Shown here: in pieces, positions 7,526 to 15,580 of the stretch
Position numbering within the stretch: the stretch's first letter is position 1
Layout of the letters: every line of letters begins with the position of its first letter
DNA from: a virus
Virus record (IMG/VR): IMGVR_UViG_3300031977_000170
Coordinates: 1 to 24,925 of that record
Strand: one strand, 5' to 3'
Length of the DNA stretch: 24,925 nucleotides
Made by a program: the position numbers and the translations under genes
Notes under the pieces: model-generated
The model's database searches: none
What the model was told of the DNA's origin: nothing
The model's input: only the letters and a program-made list of their open reading frames with translations

Positions 7526-8002
7526 ATGGCAACTATTACTGCAACTCTAGCTCCTGCACATGGGAGTTCTTCACGTGGGCGTCAGCCTTACATGATTGAG
7601 CAAACTATTGACTTAACCGCAAACAGCATTGCCCCAGGTGATGTAGTACAGGCTCTTACTATACCTGCTAATACTAAAATTATAGCTGCAGGTCTTCAAG
7701 TAACAACTTCTGCTACTATGAACTCTGGTACAGACGCTACCGCAATTTTAGGTACGGCTGTAGATGACAATGAGTATGTGGCTGCATTTGATATTGATGG
7801 TGCGTCTGATGGAGCTTATGCCCCTTCAGCAACTGTAGCAGGTGATATTGTTATTACTTCTTCAGATACACTTGATGTAACTCTTGCAGGTTCTGGCGCA
7901 TCATTTACTGCAGGTGAACTACGTGTTTACGCTGTGTTAATGGACGTTAGTTCTTTAGGTGAAATGACTGCTGATGAAGTAGATCGTGACACGCTTGCGT
8001 AA
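7526..8002 (+). CDS. Probable capsid decoration/cement protein
   Basis: A 158-aa, Ala/Thr/Ser/Gly-rich, acidic protein with alternating hydrophobic pattern and no Cys, suggesting a beta-sandwich. It is dominated by strands such as KIIAAGLQVTTSA, EYVAAFDID, DTLDVTLAGSG and ELRVYAVLMDVS. The start follows a very strong RBS (agggagg) 9 nt upstream and lies 14 nt after the coat stop, so the two should be co-translated at high level. Its size, position and composition fit outer-capsid decoration or head-fibre-like proteins; I recall similar small ORFs after marine podovirus coat genes but cannot name a family. A head completion role is the alternative. Confidence 0.6.
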   Translation: MATITATLAPAHGSSSRGRQPYMIEQTIDLTANSIAPGDVVQALTIPANTKIIAAGLQVTTSATMNSGTDATAILGTAVDDNEYVAAFDIDGASDGAYAPSATVAGDIVITSSDTLDVTLAGSGASFTAGELRVYAVLMDVSSLGEMTADEVDRDTLA

Positions 8003-8014
8003 TTAAACTAAACT

Positions 8015-8038
8015 GGGGGGCAGGGAAACTTGCCCCTC
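8015..8038 (+). terminator. GC-rich hairpin between capsid and tail genes (weak or partial terminator)
   Basis: GGGGGGCA at 8015-8022 pairs with TGCCCCTC at 8031-8038 (8 pairs, one G-U), loop gggaaact. It stands out in AT-rich DNA and lies just after the decoration gene stop. The following sequence (tagacttattta) has no continuous T-run, so full intrinsic termination is unlikely. Partial termination, or an RNA 3'-end stabiliser or processing site that makes capsid mRNA more abundant than tail mRNA, is the plausible role. Confidence 0.55.
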
Positions 8039-8062
8039 TAGACTTATTTAAAGGTTATTTAA

Positions 8063-8791
8063 ATGGCAACTACGTATATTACACTTGTAAATGATACATT
8101 AAGAAGATTAAATGAAGTTACCTTAGATACTGCAGGTGACGGTTTTACTACTGTGCGTAACGTACAGGGTTTAGTTAAAGATGCTGTTAATAACAGTATA
8201 AGATTAATAATACAAGACGGTCAAGAATTTCCTTTTTTAAAAACAACAAATACTCAAACATTAGTAACAGCCCAGAGAACGTATGATTTTCCTACAGATA
8301 TGGGTACTGTTGATTGGGATTCGTTCTTTTTAAAAAAAACTAGTGGGCTTGATAATACACCAAGACCTCTTAGAACAATAACATATAATGATTATTTACA
8401 AAATTATCGTACACAAGACGATGAAGGTGATCAGACAAATGGTGTAAGTAAACCATTATATGTATATCAAACGTTAGAAGAAAAATTTGGTATTACTCCT
8501 CTTACTGATGCAGCATATGAAGTTGAATATGTTTATTTTACTTTTCCTGCAGATTTAACAGCACATACAGATACAACAGTTATACCTGATAGATTTAAAC
8601 ATGTTATAGTTGATGGTGCTATTATGTTTGTTATGCGTTTTCGTAGTAATGAGCAAAGTGCAGCAATGCATCAAAATAATTTTGAAGAAGGTATAAAATC
8701 TATGCGTAGAATATTATTAGATGATAATTTATATGTACGTTCAACAGCAATTAATCGTCCATATACTAGTACCTTTAATAGTGTGATCTAA
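8063..8791 (+). CDS. Head-tail adaptor (gp11-like tail tubular protein A)
   Basis: A 242-aa protein expected to form the ring between portal and nozzle in short-tailed phages (the T7 gp11 role). Visible features are the N-terminal helical segment TLVNDTLRRLNEV and VKDAVNNSIRLIIQDGQEFPFL, a central beta part with RTYDFPTDMGTVDWDSFFL and RPLRTITYNDYLQNYR, then EVEYVYFTFPADLT and IPDRFKHVIVDGAIMFVMRFR, a helix typical of this adaptor type, and a final helix FEEGIKSMRRILL. RBS aaagg lies upstream. The stop overlaps the next start as TAATG, implying coupled translation with the nozzle gene, the usual A-B pair. The role is strongly supported by order and pattern; exact family membership is from memory. 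Confidence 0.82.
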   Translation: MATTYITLVNDTLRRLNEVTLDTAGDGFTTVRNVQGLVKDAVNNSIRLIIQDGQEFPFLKTTNTQTLVTAQRTYDFPTDMGTVDWDSFFLKKTSGLDNTPRPLRTITYNDYLQNYRTQDDEGDQTNGVSKPLYVYQTLEEKFGITPLTDAAYEVEYVYFTFPADLTAHTDTTVIPDRFKHVIVDGAIMFVMRFRSNEQSAAMHQNNFEEGIKSMRRILLDDNLYVRSTAINRPYTSTFNSVI

Positions 8792-10566
8792 TGGTTGATA
8801 ATTTAGCTTCTTTTAAAGTTTTCTGTCAAGGAGGGCTAAATACTAGTAGAGATGTATTATCTCAAGGTGAAACACAACCTGGATCAGCTATTGGTTTAAT
8901 TAACTATGAACCTGCTGTAACTGGCGGTTATCGTAAAATAAATGGTTTTAGTAATGATTTTGGAACAGTTACAGGAACAGGAAGTGTTCTTGGAGTTTGT
9001 GTAGCTAATGGTATAAATCAAGGAGTGCTTGCCTGTAGAACTCCTTCATCTGGTAATAACTATTTACATCATTGGAGTTTTTACTATACTTTTACAGTAA
9101 CTTCAGACACTAATTTAACAGTGGGTGAAACTTTAACAGAAAGAGGCACAGCAGGTGATTCTACTACAGCTACAAGTATTACAGGAACTTTAATATCTAA
9201 AAATTCTAATACAATAGTAGTTGACTTTGGAAAAATTGCAGGTACGAATATTTTTACTAATGGTAATGCTATATCAGATGATGGTTTTAGTACAAGCACA
9301 ACGCTAACAAGCACCCCAACAAAAGTAGGTTGGTCTGAAGTAACTACTTCTGGTTCACCTACAATGACAGGTGTAACAAAAGTTAGATTTTCTAGACTTA
9401 ATTTTGGAACACCAAAAGTAGTATTAACAGATGGTATAAATCCCGCAGCTACTTATGATGGTTCAACGTACACACAGATTACACACTCAGATGCACCAAC
9501 AGACCCTAAGTTTTCTGCAATATTTCAAAACCATTTATTTTTAGCAGGTGATCCTGCACACCCAACAAAACTATATCATAGTGCTCCACTAGCAGAAACA
9601 GACTTTGCATCAGGTAATGGGGCAGGAGTTATAAATGTAGGATTTTCTATAGTTGCAATTAAATCATTTAGAAATGAATTATTTATATTTGGCTCAAATA
9701 GTATTAAAAAATTATCTGGTACGGCAACAGCTAATTTTGTGTTATCTACTGTTACTGATGATTTAGGATGTTTAGCTACAGATAGTGTTATAGAAATAGG
9801 CGGTGATTTATTATTTTTATCTCAAGACGGTTTACGTCCTATTGCAGGTACAGCAAAAATTGGAGATGTTAATCTTGAAACTGTATCTAAAAATATTCAA
9901 TCTATTTTTACTGATATAGTATTTGATATTGATCTTGATACGCTTAATGCTGTAGTAATTAGACAAAAATCACAATTTAGATATTTTTTTGGGGCGGCAG
10001 ATTCACAAGGTATTATTGGTGGATTTAGACAAACACCTAATGGTTTACAGTTTGAATATGGTCAAATGTTAGGTATTACAGCTACTTGTTCTGATAGTGC
10101 TTATATAGGGCAAGACGAGTTTGTATTACATGGTGATTCAGACGGTAAAGTACATAGGCAAGAAAGAGGTAACGATTTTGCAGGAACGGATATATTTAGT
10201 TTATTTCAAACTCCGTTTTACTATTTACAAGACCCTGAACAACGAAAAATATTTTATAGTGTAGCTACATATTTACGCTCTGAAGGTGATAATGAAATAG
10301 TTATGTCGGCTGTATATGATTATGAAAATGTAGATACACTTAATCCAACAAACTTTAATTTAACGACAGAAGGTGCAGCAGCATACTATAATGAAGTATC
10401 GTATGATAGCACCGCAATATTTGATGGTAATCCATCACCAGTACAACGAACTAATATTGAAGGATCAGGTAAATCCGCATCTTTTAAATTCGTTACTAAT
10501 GATTCCAGTGCATCACATAGTATTCAAGGTTTAGTGATTACATTTGGAGTAGGAGACAGGTTATAA
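8791..10566 (+). CDS. Tail nozzle (gp12-like tail tubular protein B)
   Basis: A 591-aa beta-rich protein predicted to form the hexameric nozzle under the adaptor and carry the fibres. The opening (FKVFCQGGLNTSRDVLSQGE, GSAIGLINYEPAVTGGYRKINGF) is the characteristic start of such proteins. Repeated strand motifs (KVVLTDGINPAATYDG, NHLFLAGDPAHPTKLYHSA, RNELFIFGSNSIKKLSG, DLLFLSQDGLRPI, QDEFVLHGDSDGKVHRQE) suggest beta-propeller blades. Residues about 101-181 (FTVTSDTNLTVG to VGW) are Thr/Ser-rich, interrupt this pattern, and look like an inserted beta domain. The start overlaps the adaptor stop by one base, and the fibre gene begins 2 nt after the stop. A P22 gp10-like stabilisation protein is the nearest alternative description. 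Confidence 0.83.
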   Translation: MVDNLASFKVFCQGGLNTSRDVLSQGETQPGSAIGLINYEPAVTGGYRKINGFSNDFGTVTGTGSVLGVCVANGINQGVLACRTPSSGNNYLHHWSFYYTFTVTSDTNLTVGETLTERGTAGDSTTATSITGTLISKNSNTIVVDFGKIAGTNIFTNGNAISDDGFSTSTTLTSTPTKVGWSEVTTSGSPTMTGVTKVRFSRLNFGTPKVVLTDGINPAATYDGSTYTQITHSDAPTDPKFSAIFQNHLFLAGDPAHPTKLYHSAPLAETDFASGNGAGVINVGFSIVAIKSFRNELFIFGSNSIKKLSGTATANFVLSTVTDDLGCLATDSVIEIGGDLLFLSQDGLRPIAGTAKIGDVNLETVSKNIQSIFTDIVFDIDLDTLNAVVIRQKSQFRYFFGAADSQGIIGGFRQTPNGLQFEYGQMLGITATCSDSAYIGQDEFVLHGDSDGKVHRQERGNDFAGTDIFSLFQTPFYYLQDPEQRKIFYSVATYLRSEGDNEIVMSAVYDYENVDTLNPTNFNLTTEGAAAYYNEVSYDSTAIFDGNPSPVQRTNIEGSGKSASFKFVTNDSSASHSIQGLVITFGVGDRL

Positions 10567-10567
10567 A

Positions 10568-13500
10568 ATGGCAGGTTATTCAAGACAATCAACAGCAGAT
10601 ATTATTGCTAATGCGGTTATTAAAGCTGCACCAGTAAATGCAGAATATAATGCATTAAGAGATGCATTTAATAAAGATTCAGGGCATAAACATGATGGAA
10701 GCACTCAAGAAGGTGCATACGTACCATTAATTGCAGATAGTGATGCATTAAACAAAGTTGCAATAGATACATCTAATAATCGTATTGGATTTTTTAGCGA
10801 GGTATCTTCTTCTGCTGTAGAACAAATAAGAATACAAGATGGCGTTATTGTTCCTGTAACTGATAATGACATTGATCTTGGTACATCTAGTTTAGAATTT
10901 AAAGATTTATTTATTGATGGCACAGCTACAATAGATACACTTACTGTAGATGAAAGTGCTACTATTACCGCAAACTTAACAGTAAACGGAAACACCACTC
11001 TTGGTGATGCAGCTACAGATACAGTTACTCTTACTGCTGATGTTGCCTCTGCTATAACTCCTTCTGCTGATGATACGCATGACCTTGGTGCGGTAGGTTC
11101 TGAGTGGCGTAATTTATACATTGATGGTCAAGCAAATATAGATGATCTTGTAGCTGATACTGCTGATATAAATGGTGGTACAATTGACGGTGCTGTTATT
11201 GGTGGTAACAGTGCTGCTGCAGGTACATTTACTAATATTACAGCTTCAGGAACAACTACAATAACTACTGCAGATATTAACGGTGGTGCAATCGATGGTG
11301 TAACTATTGGTGCTAACAGTGCAGGTGCAGGTACATTTACAGCAATTACAGCTTCAGGTGCAGTAGCACTTAATGGTGGTCTTACTATGGACACCGATAA
11401 ATTTACTGTTGCAGATACAACTGGTAATACTTCCATAGGAGGAACACTAGGAGTTACTGGTGTAGTTACAGCTAATGCAGGTGTGGTAATTGATAATATT
11501 ACTATTGATGGAACTGAAATTGATCTTAGCTCTGGAGATTTAACCGTAGATGTAGCAGGAGATATTATTTTAGATGCCGATGGTGGAGATTTTAAATTTC
11601 AAGATGATGGCACAGAAGTACTTAGAATTACTAACTCATCAGGTGATGTAATTATTAAACCTATTGTAGATGCTAAAGATATTATTTTTCAACAAAGAGA
11701 TGGAACAGAGGTAGCTAGAATTGAAGACAATGGCACATTTAATGTTGTTACAGGTAAATTAGCAATAAATAATACTGCTGTTAGTTCTACAGCAGGTGAA
11801 TTAAATATATTAGATGGTGATACCGCAGCAAGTTCAGTAACCATAGCAGATGCAGATCGTTTTGTAATAAACGATGATGGCGATATGAAACAAGTTGCAG
11901 CCACAGCTATTTCTACTTATGTGGGAAGTTCTATTACATCATTATCAAATCTTACAACTACAGGTGCTCTTGACTCAGGTTCTATTACATCTGGTTTTGG
12001 TACTATTGATACTGGCTCTAGCACAATTACTACTACAGGAAATATTACTGGTGGTAATCTTATAATATCAGATGGTGGTAATATAGGTTCAGCTAGTGAC
12101 ACAGATGCAATATCAATTGCCTCTGGTGGTAATGTTACAATGACTCAAGACTTAACTGTTACAGGAAACTTAACAGTTAATGGTTCTACGTCAACTATTA
12201 GTACAACTAACACAACAATTGAAGATGCTCTTATAGAATTAGGTACAGGAACAACAGGTACTCCATCTAACGATGCAGGTATTGTTATTGAACGTGGTTC
12301 AGCAGACAATGCCTTTATTGGTTTTGATGAGTCTGCAGATAAATTTATTGTAGGCACAGGATCATTTACAGGTGCATCTACAGGAAACCTTACTATTAGC
12401 ACAGGAACTCTTGTGGCTAATGTAGAGGGTACATTACAAACTGCTGCTCAAACAAATATTACAAGTTTAGGAACGCTTACTGCTTTAACAGTAGATGATG
12501 TAGCTGTGGATGGTAAAGTTATTACCATGACAGGCTCTACAGATGATACAGCTACTTTAACTGTAGGAACAAATGGTACACTAGCTATTACTACTACAGA
12601 CACTGCTGCTGCTGCAGCTAACATTACAATCACTGCTGACGGTACATTTGAAGCTGTAGGTACAACAGTAACATTAGATTCTGGTGGTGGTATTAATTTA
12701 GAAACAGATGCTTTATCTGTTGGTAACGGTGGAGACACAGATGTTGTTTTAACATTCAATGCTAACAGTAATGACGGTGTTATTACTTGGATGGAAGATG
12801 AGGATTACTTTAAATACTCTGACAACATCTTAATGGATAGTACAAATAAAATTCAGTTTGGTGACACTGCATCTTTTATACATCAATCAGCAGATGGTAC
12901 GCTAACTATTGATGGTGAAGCTATTATTGATTTAAATGCATCTACTCGTGTGGATGTATCTGGAGATATTAAAGTAGGTGGAGAAGTACAAACTGCTAAG
13001 ATAGCATTTACAGATGGTGACGATGCTATTACCATTGCTGATGGTGGTGGTATAACAGCTAATACAAGTTTAACTCTTGCTTCAGGCTCTACAGTTACAT
13101 CCATTAAAGATGAAGATGACTTTACTTCAGATTCAAACACTGCACTTGCAACACAACAATCTATAAAAGCTTACGTAAACTCAGTAGCAGGTTCTGCTAA
13201 CAATGTTACAAATCTTACTGCCACAGGTGAAGAAATTAATGCAGTAGCAGATGTATCAGCAATTACAGTTGATACAAGCACTGCTATTGCAACAGCAGAT
13301 GCTATTGCTATACTTGATGCATCTGCCAACAGTGGTAGTGGAGGTATAGGATATTTTGACGTAGATTTACTCGACACTTATTTTGCAGCTACAACAAAAA
13401 CATTAACAAATAAAACTCTTACAAGTCCTACAGTAACTGGTTTAAAGTTAAACGATGCAGGTCTTACTATAGAAGGCTCTAGTGCTAATGATCACGAAAC

Positions 13501-14707
13501 TGTTTTAAATGTTACTGACCCTACTGCTGATAGAACAATTACTTTTCCTGATGTTACAGGTACAGTTATAACTACAGGAAACCTTTCAAGCATTACCAAT
13601 TTAGGTACATTATCAGGAGATATTGTTTTTGAGGGTTCAACAGACGATACAAATGAAACGACTGTTACAGTAACAGACCCTACTGCTGATAGAACAATAA
13701 CTCTGCCAGATGCTACAGGTACAGTGGCATTACTTTCAAGTGCTCAAGACTTTACAGCACAGCAAACTTTTAGTGCAGGTATGGATATAGATAATGACCA
13801 GTTTATCGGTTGGGGAGGCGGTTCTTCTAGACCTGCAATTACAGGTAACAAAACTAGTAATAAAATGGAGTTTTATGTAGGTGGAGCTGAACGTTTAGAT
13901 TTAACTTCAACAGACCTCGTATCTTCTCTAACTGGGTCTTTTAAAGTACCTGTAGGAACTACGGCACAAAGAACAAGTTCTGCTGCTAATGGTATGTTTA
14001 GGTACAACAGTGATGATAATGCTTTTGAAGGTTATGCAGGAGGTGCTTGGAGTGCCATTGGTGGTGGTGGTTCAGCAGATTTTCAAGAGTTTACATCTTC
14101 TGGTACTTATACAAAACCAAGTGGTGTAAATTATATTTTTGTTGAAGCTATCGGTGGTGGTGGTAGTGGTGGAAAAGGTTCTTTTGATGGTGATGGCGCA
14201 CAAGGTGGCGGTGGTGGTGCTTATGTATCGCAATTATTTAGAGCAAGTGACGTTGGTTCAACTGAAACTGTAACGATTGGAGCAGGTGGTGCTTCTCTAA
14301 CTAGTAGTGGTACAGGTAATGATGGTGGAACAACAACCTTTGGTTCTCTTTTGACTGCTTTAGGTGGTGAAGGCGGTTTAAAAAATAACACCGCAGGTAG
14401 AGGTGCTCCATATGATCGCTCAAATTCAAGCAGTGTAGATAATAATGTAGTTGTTAGTTATGCAGGTAAAGGTGGTCTAGCCAATGGTTTTGGTGGTAAA
14501 ACTATCTATGGTGGTGGTGGCGGTGGAGGAGCCAAAACAGCCAATAGAGATGGTGGTACATCAGTTTTTGGTGGTGATGGTGGTGAAGGTTTTTCTGACG
14601 GTACAAATGGTGCAGCAGGTACAGCCCCAGGTGGAGGCGGTGGTGCTGCTGATACTGGAAATAGTGGAGCAGGTGCAGCAGGTCGGATTAGAGTTTCCGC
14701 ATGGTAA
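10568..14707 (+). CDS. Long tail fibre with glycine-rich receptor-binding tip
   Basis: A 1379-aa host-recognition fibre. The N-terminus (SRQSTADIIANAVIKAAPVN, then GHKHDGSTQEGAYVPLI at 39-55) resembles the virion-attachment segment of marine podovirus fibres. The shaft (about 80-1160) is a long run of short Thr/Ala/Asp/Gly strands with recurring units: DLGTSSLEFKDLFIDG and DLGAVGSEWRNLYIDG; two 36-aa copies from 199 and 235; and two DPTADRTIT blocks at 984 and 1037. Residues about 1155-1180 (FTSSGTYTKPSGVNYIFVEAI) lead into a Gly-rich domain at about 1196-1370 with several runs of 4-7 glycines, like the polyglycine-II tips of adhesins such as phage S16 gp38. The protein ends GRIRVSAW. It follows the nozzle by 2 nt and precedes a chaperone-like gene. 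Confidence 0.88.
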   Translation: MAGYSRQSTADIIANAVIKAAPVNAEYNALRDAFNKDSGHKHDGSTQEGAYVPLIADSDALNKVAIDTSNNRIGFFSEVSSSAVEQIRIQDGVIVPVTDNDIDLGTSSLEFKDLFIDGTATIDTLTVDESATITANLTVNGNTTLGDAATDTVTLTADVASAITPSADDTHDLGAVGSEWRNLYIDGQANIDDLVADTADINGGTIDGAVIGGNSAAAGTFTNITASGTTTITTADINGGAIDGVTIGANSAGAGTFTAITASGAVALNGGLTMDTDKFTVADTTGNTSIGGTLGVTGVVTANAGVVIDNITIDGTEIDLSSGDLTVDVAGDIILDADGGDFKFQDDGTEVLRITNSSGDVIIKPIVDAKDIIFQQRDGTEVARIEDNGTFNVVTGKLAINNTAVSSTAGELNILDGDTAASSVTIADADRFVINDDGDMKQVAATAISTYVGSSITSLSNLTTTGALDSGSITSGFGTIDTGSSTITTTGNITGGNLIISDGGNIGSASDTDAISIASGGNVTMTQDLTVTGNLTVNGSTSTISTTNTTIEDALIELGTGTTGTPSNDAGIVIERGSADNAFIGFDESADKFIVGTGSFTGASTGNLTISTGTLVANVEGTLQTAAQTNITSLGTLTALTVDDVAVDGKVITMTGSTDDTATLTVGTNGTLAITTTDTAAAAANITITADGTFEAVGTTVTLDSGGGINLETDALSVGNGGDTDVVLTFNANSNDGVITWMEDEDYFKYSDNILMDSTNKIQFGDTASFIHQSADGTLTIDGEAIIDLNASTRVDVSGDIKVGGEVQTAKIAFTDGDDAITIADGGGITANTSLTLASGSTVTSIKDEDDFTSDSNTALATQQSIKAYVNSVAGSANNVTNLTATGEEINAVADVSAITVDTSTAIATADAIAILDASANSGSGGIGYFDVDLLDTYFAATTKTLTNKTLTSPTVTGLKLNDAGLTIEGSSANDHETVLNVTDPTADRTITFPDVTGTVITTGNLSSITNLGTLSGDIVFEGSTDDTNETTVTVTDPTADRTITLPDATGTVALLSSAQDFTAQQTFSAGMDIDNDQFIGWGGGSSRPAITGNKTSNKMEFYVGGAERLDLTSTDLVSSLTGSFKVPVGTTAQRTSSAANGMFRYNSDDNAFEGYAGGAWSAIGGGGSADFQEFTSSGTYTKPSGVNYIFVEAIGGGGSGGKGSFDGDGAQGGGGGAYVSQLFRASDVGSTETVTIGAGGASLTSSGTGNDGGTTTFGSLLTALGGEGGLKNNTAGRGAPYDRSNSSSVDNNVVVSYAGKGGLANGFGGKTIYGGGGGGGAKTANRDGGTSVFGGDGGEGFSDGTNGAAGTAPGGGGGAADTGNSGAGAAGRIRVSAW
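11162..11377 (+). repeat. Two tandem 108-bp (36-aa) repeats in the fibre shaft
   Basis: Residues 199-234 and 235-270 are tandem copies opening ADINGG[TA]IDG and continuing through AGTFT[NA]ITASG. The period is exactly 108 bp (11162-11269, 11270-11377). Copies differ at many third positions, so the duplication is not very recent or has diverged. Confidence 0.8.
13517..13698 (+). repeat. Direct repeats encoding DPTADRTIT in the fibre
   Basis: A 23-nt sequence beginning gaccctactgctgatag is identical at 13517-13539 and 13676-13698 (159 bp apart, 53 aa). Each lies in a larger similar block that continues FPDVTGTV or LPDATGTV. This is a second, independent duplication in the shaft. Confidence 0.8.
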
Positions 14708-14718
14708 AGGAGTAGAAA

Positions 14719-15048
14719 ATGAGATATGCAATAGTTAAAGATGATGTAGTAATTAATATTGCTGAATCAGATTCAGCCCTTGAGAGTAATTGGATTAAAA
14801 GTGACACAGCAAAAATTAATGATACTTATAACGGTTCATCCTTTACAACACCATCAAAAAGCGACACTGAATTAGTACAAGAACAAAGAGAATATAGAAA
14901 CCTGTTGCTACAAGAAACAGATTTTTATGCGCTGTCTGATGTAACAATGTCAAATGACATGAAAACATACAGACAAGCATTACGTGATCTACCTGATCAC
15001 AGTAACTGGCCTAATCTTGGAAAAGATGACTGGCCTACAAAACCATAA
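14719..15048 (+). CDS. Tail/fibre assembly chaperone-like protein
   Basis: A 109-aa protein. The N-terminus RYAIVKDDVVINIAE resembles the short beta start of proteins that end or follow tail fibres. The C-terminal part (about 54-109: EQREYRNLLLQETDFYALSD, then TYRQALRDLPDHSNWPN and WPTKP) is a well-known block of phage tail assembly chaperone-type proteins encoded directly after fibre genes, where it helps fold or trimerise the distal fibre. RBS aaaggag lies 6 nt before ATG and 11 nt separate it from the fibre stop, so the two are translated together. The role is from family resemblance and position. Whether it stays on the virion is unknown. Confidence 0.78.
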   Translation: MRYAIVKDDVVINIAESDSALESNWIKSDTAKINDTYNGSSFTTPSKSDTELVQEQREYRNLLLQETDFYALSDVTMSNDMKTYRQALRDLPDHSNWPNLGKDDWPTKP

Positions 15049-15068
15049 TATAAAAGGAGAATGGCACA

Positions 15069-15290
15069 ATGGGAAAAAATAAAAAGACCCCAATCACTAT
15101 TAATGATAAAGAATATATCGTAGAAGATATGACTCAAGAGCAACAGACAATGGTAAATCACATTGTCGATTTAGAAAGAAAAATTAACGCATCAAAATTT
15201 AATTTAGATCAACTACGTGTAGGTAGAGATGCATTTGCAAATCTTTTGTCTGCTAAACTTACAGAAGAAGAAGAAAAAGAAGCAGCTTGA
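15069..15290 (+). CDS. Small conserved phage protein (DUF6447-like), function unknown
   Basis: A 73-aa soluble protein. A short basic N-terminus is followed by ITINDKEYIVEDMTQEQQTMV, then helix NHIVDLERKINASKFNLDQL and RVGRDAFANLL, and an acidic tail (TEEEEKEAA). The I-x-Y-x-V-E-D-[ML]-T-x-E-Q-x-x-M-V-N-H-I pattern resembles small ORFs in marine phages that I recall as DUF6447; this is from memory. AGGAG lies 9 nt before ATG 15069. A closer ATG at 15061 is in another frame and is not used. It lies between the fibre chaperone and the holin-like gene. Probably a two-helix assembly or regulatory factor; no activity can be proposed. Confidence 0.7.
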   Translation: MGKNKKTPITINDKEYIVEDMTQEQQTMVNHIVDLERKINASKFNLDQLRVGRDAFANLLSAKLTEEEEKEAA

Positions 15291-15315
15291 CACTCTAGCA
15301 TTTATGAGCTAAACT

Positions 15316-15570
15316 ATGGCAGACATTAAACTTACCACAGAAGAACTGGAAGATATGCTAGACAAAGCAGCTAGGCGTGGGGCTAAAGAAGCCCTACGTT
15401 CTATTGGTCTACTTGATGATGACGCACAAAAAGATATTATAGAAATGAGAAGTTTACTAGAGGCATGGCGTGATACACGTAAATCTATCTGGTCAACTAT
15501 AGTTAAATTAACTACTGTCGCATTGTTGACGTTTATTGCAGGTGCAGTGTGGATGACAATGGGTAAATAA
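15316..15570 (+). CDS. Single-TM membrane protein, holin-like (DUF6127-like)
   Basis: An 84-aa protein with a charged amphipathic N-terminal half (LTTEELEDMLDKAARRGAKEALRSIGL), then LRSLLEAWRDTRKSIW, and one membrane segment at about 61-81 (TIVKLTTVALLTFIAGAVWM). I recall this pattern (GAKEALR-x-x-GL-DDDA, LLEAWRD) as DUF6127 from alphaproteobacterial prophages, where it often sits in lysis or tail regions. Holin or membrane-anchored assembly factor are both possible; a typical holin has two or three TMs, so the call is weak. No convincing Shine-Dalgarno precedes ATG 15316, although the downstream gene has one, so it may be translated weakly or by coupling. No endolysin is adjacent. Confidence 0.55.
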   Translation: MADIKLTTEELEDMLDKAARRGAKEALRSIGLLDDDAQKDIIEMRSLLEAWRDTRKSIWSTIVKLTTVALLTFIAGAVWMTMGK

Positions 15571-15580
15571 GGAATAAAAT

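Noticed and set aside
10705-13377. Several long minus-strand frames under the tail fibre gene
   Set aside because: They are Val/Ser/Pro-rich mirror images of the Thr/Ala/Asp repeat codons, have no RBSs, and the fibre frame is continuous and well supported.
14484-14738. Overlapping + frame rich in Val/Gln at the fibre end
   Set aside because: It is the out-of-frame reading of the glycine codon runs (ggt/gga), without an RBS or protein-like sequence.
15287-15315. TTGACA-N17-TAAACT resembling a promoter before the holin-like gene
   Set aside because: The -10 matches only 4 of 6, TTGACA is made by the preceding stop codon, and transcription would start inside the gene, after its ATG.
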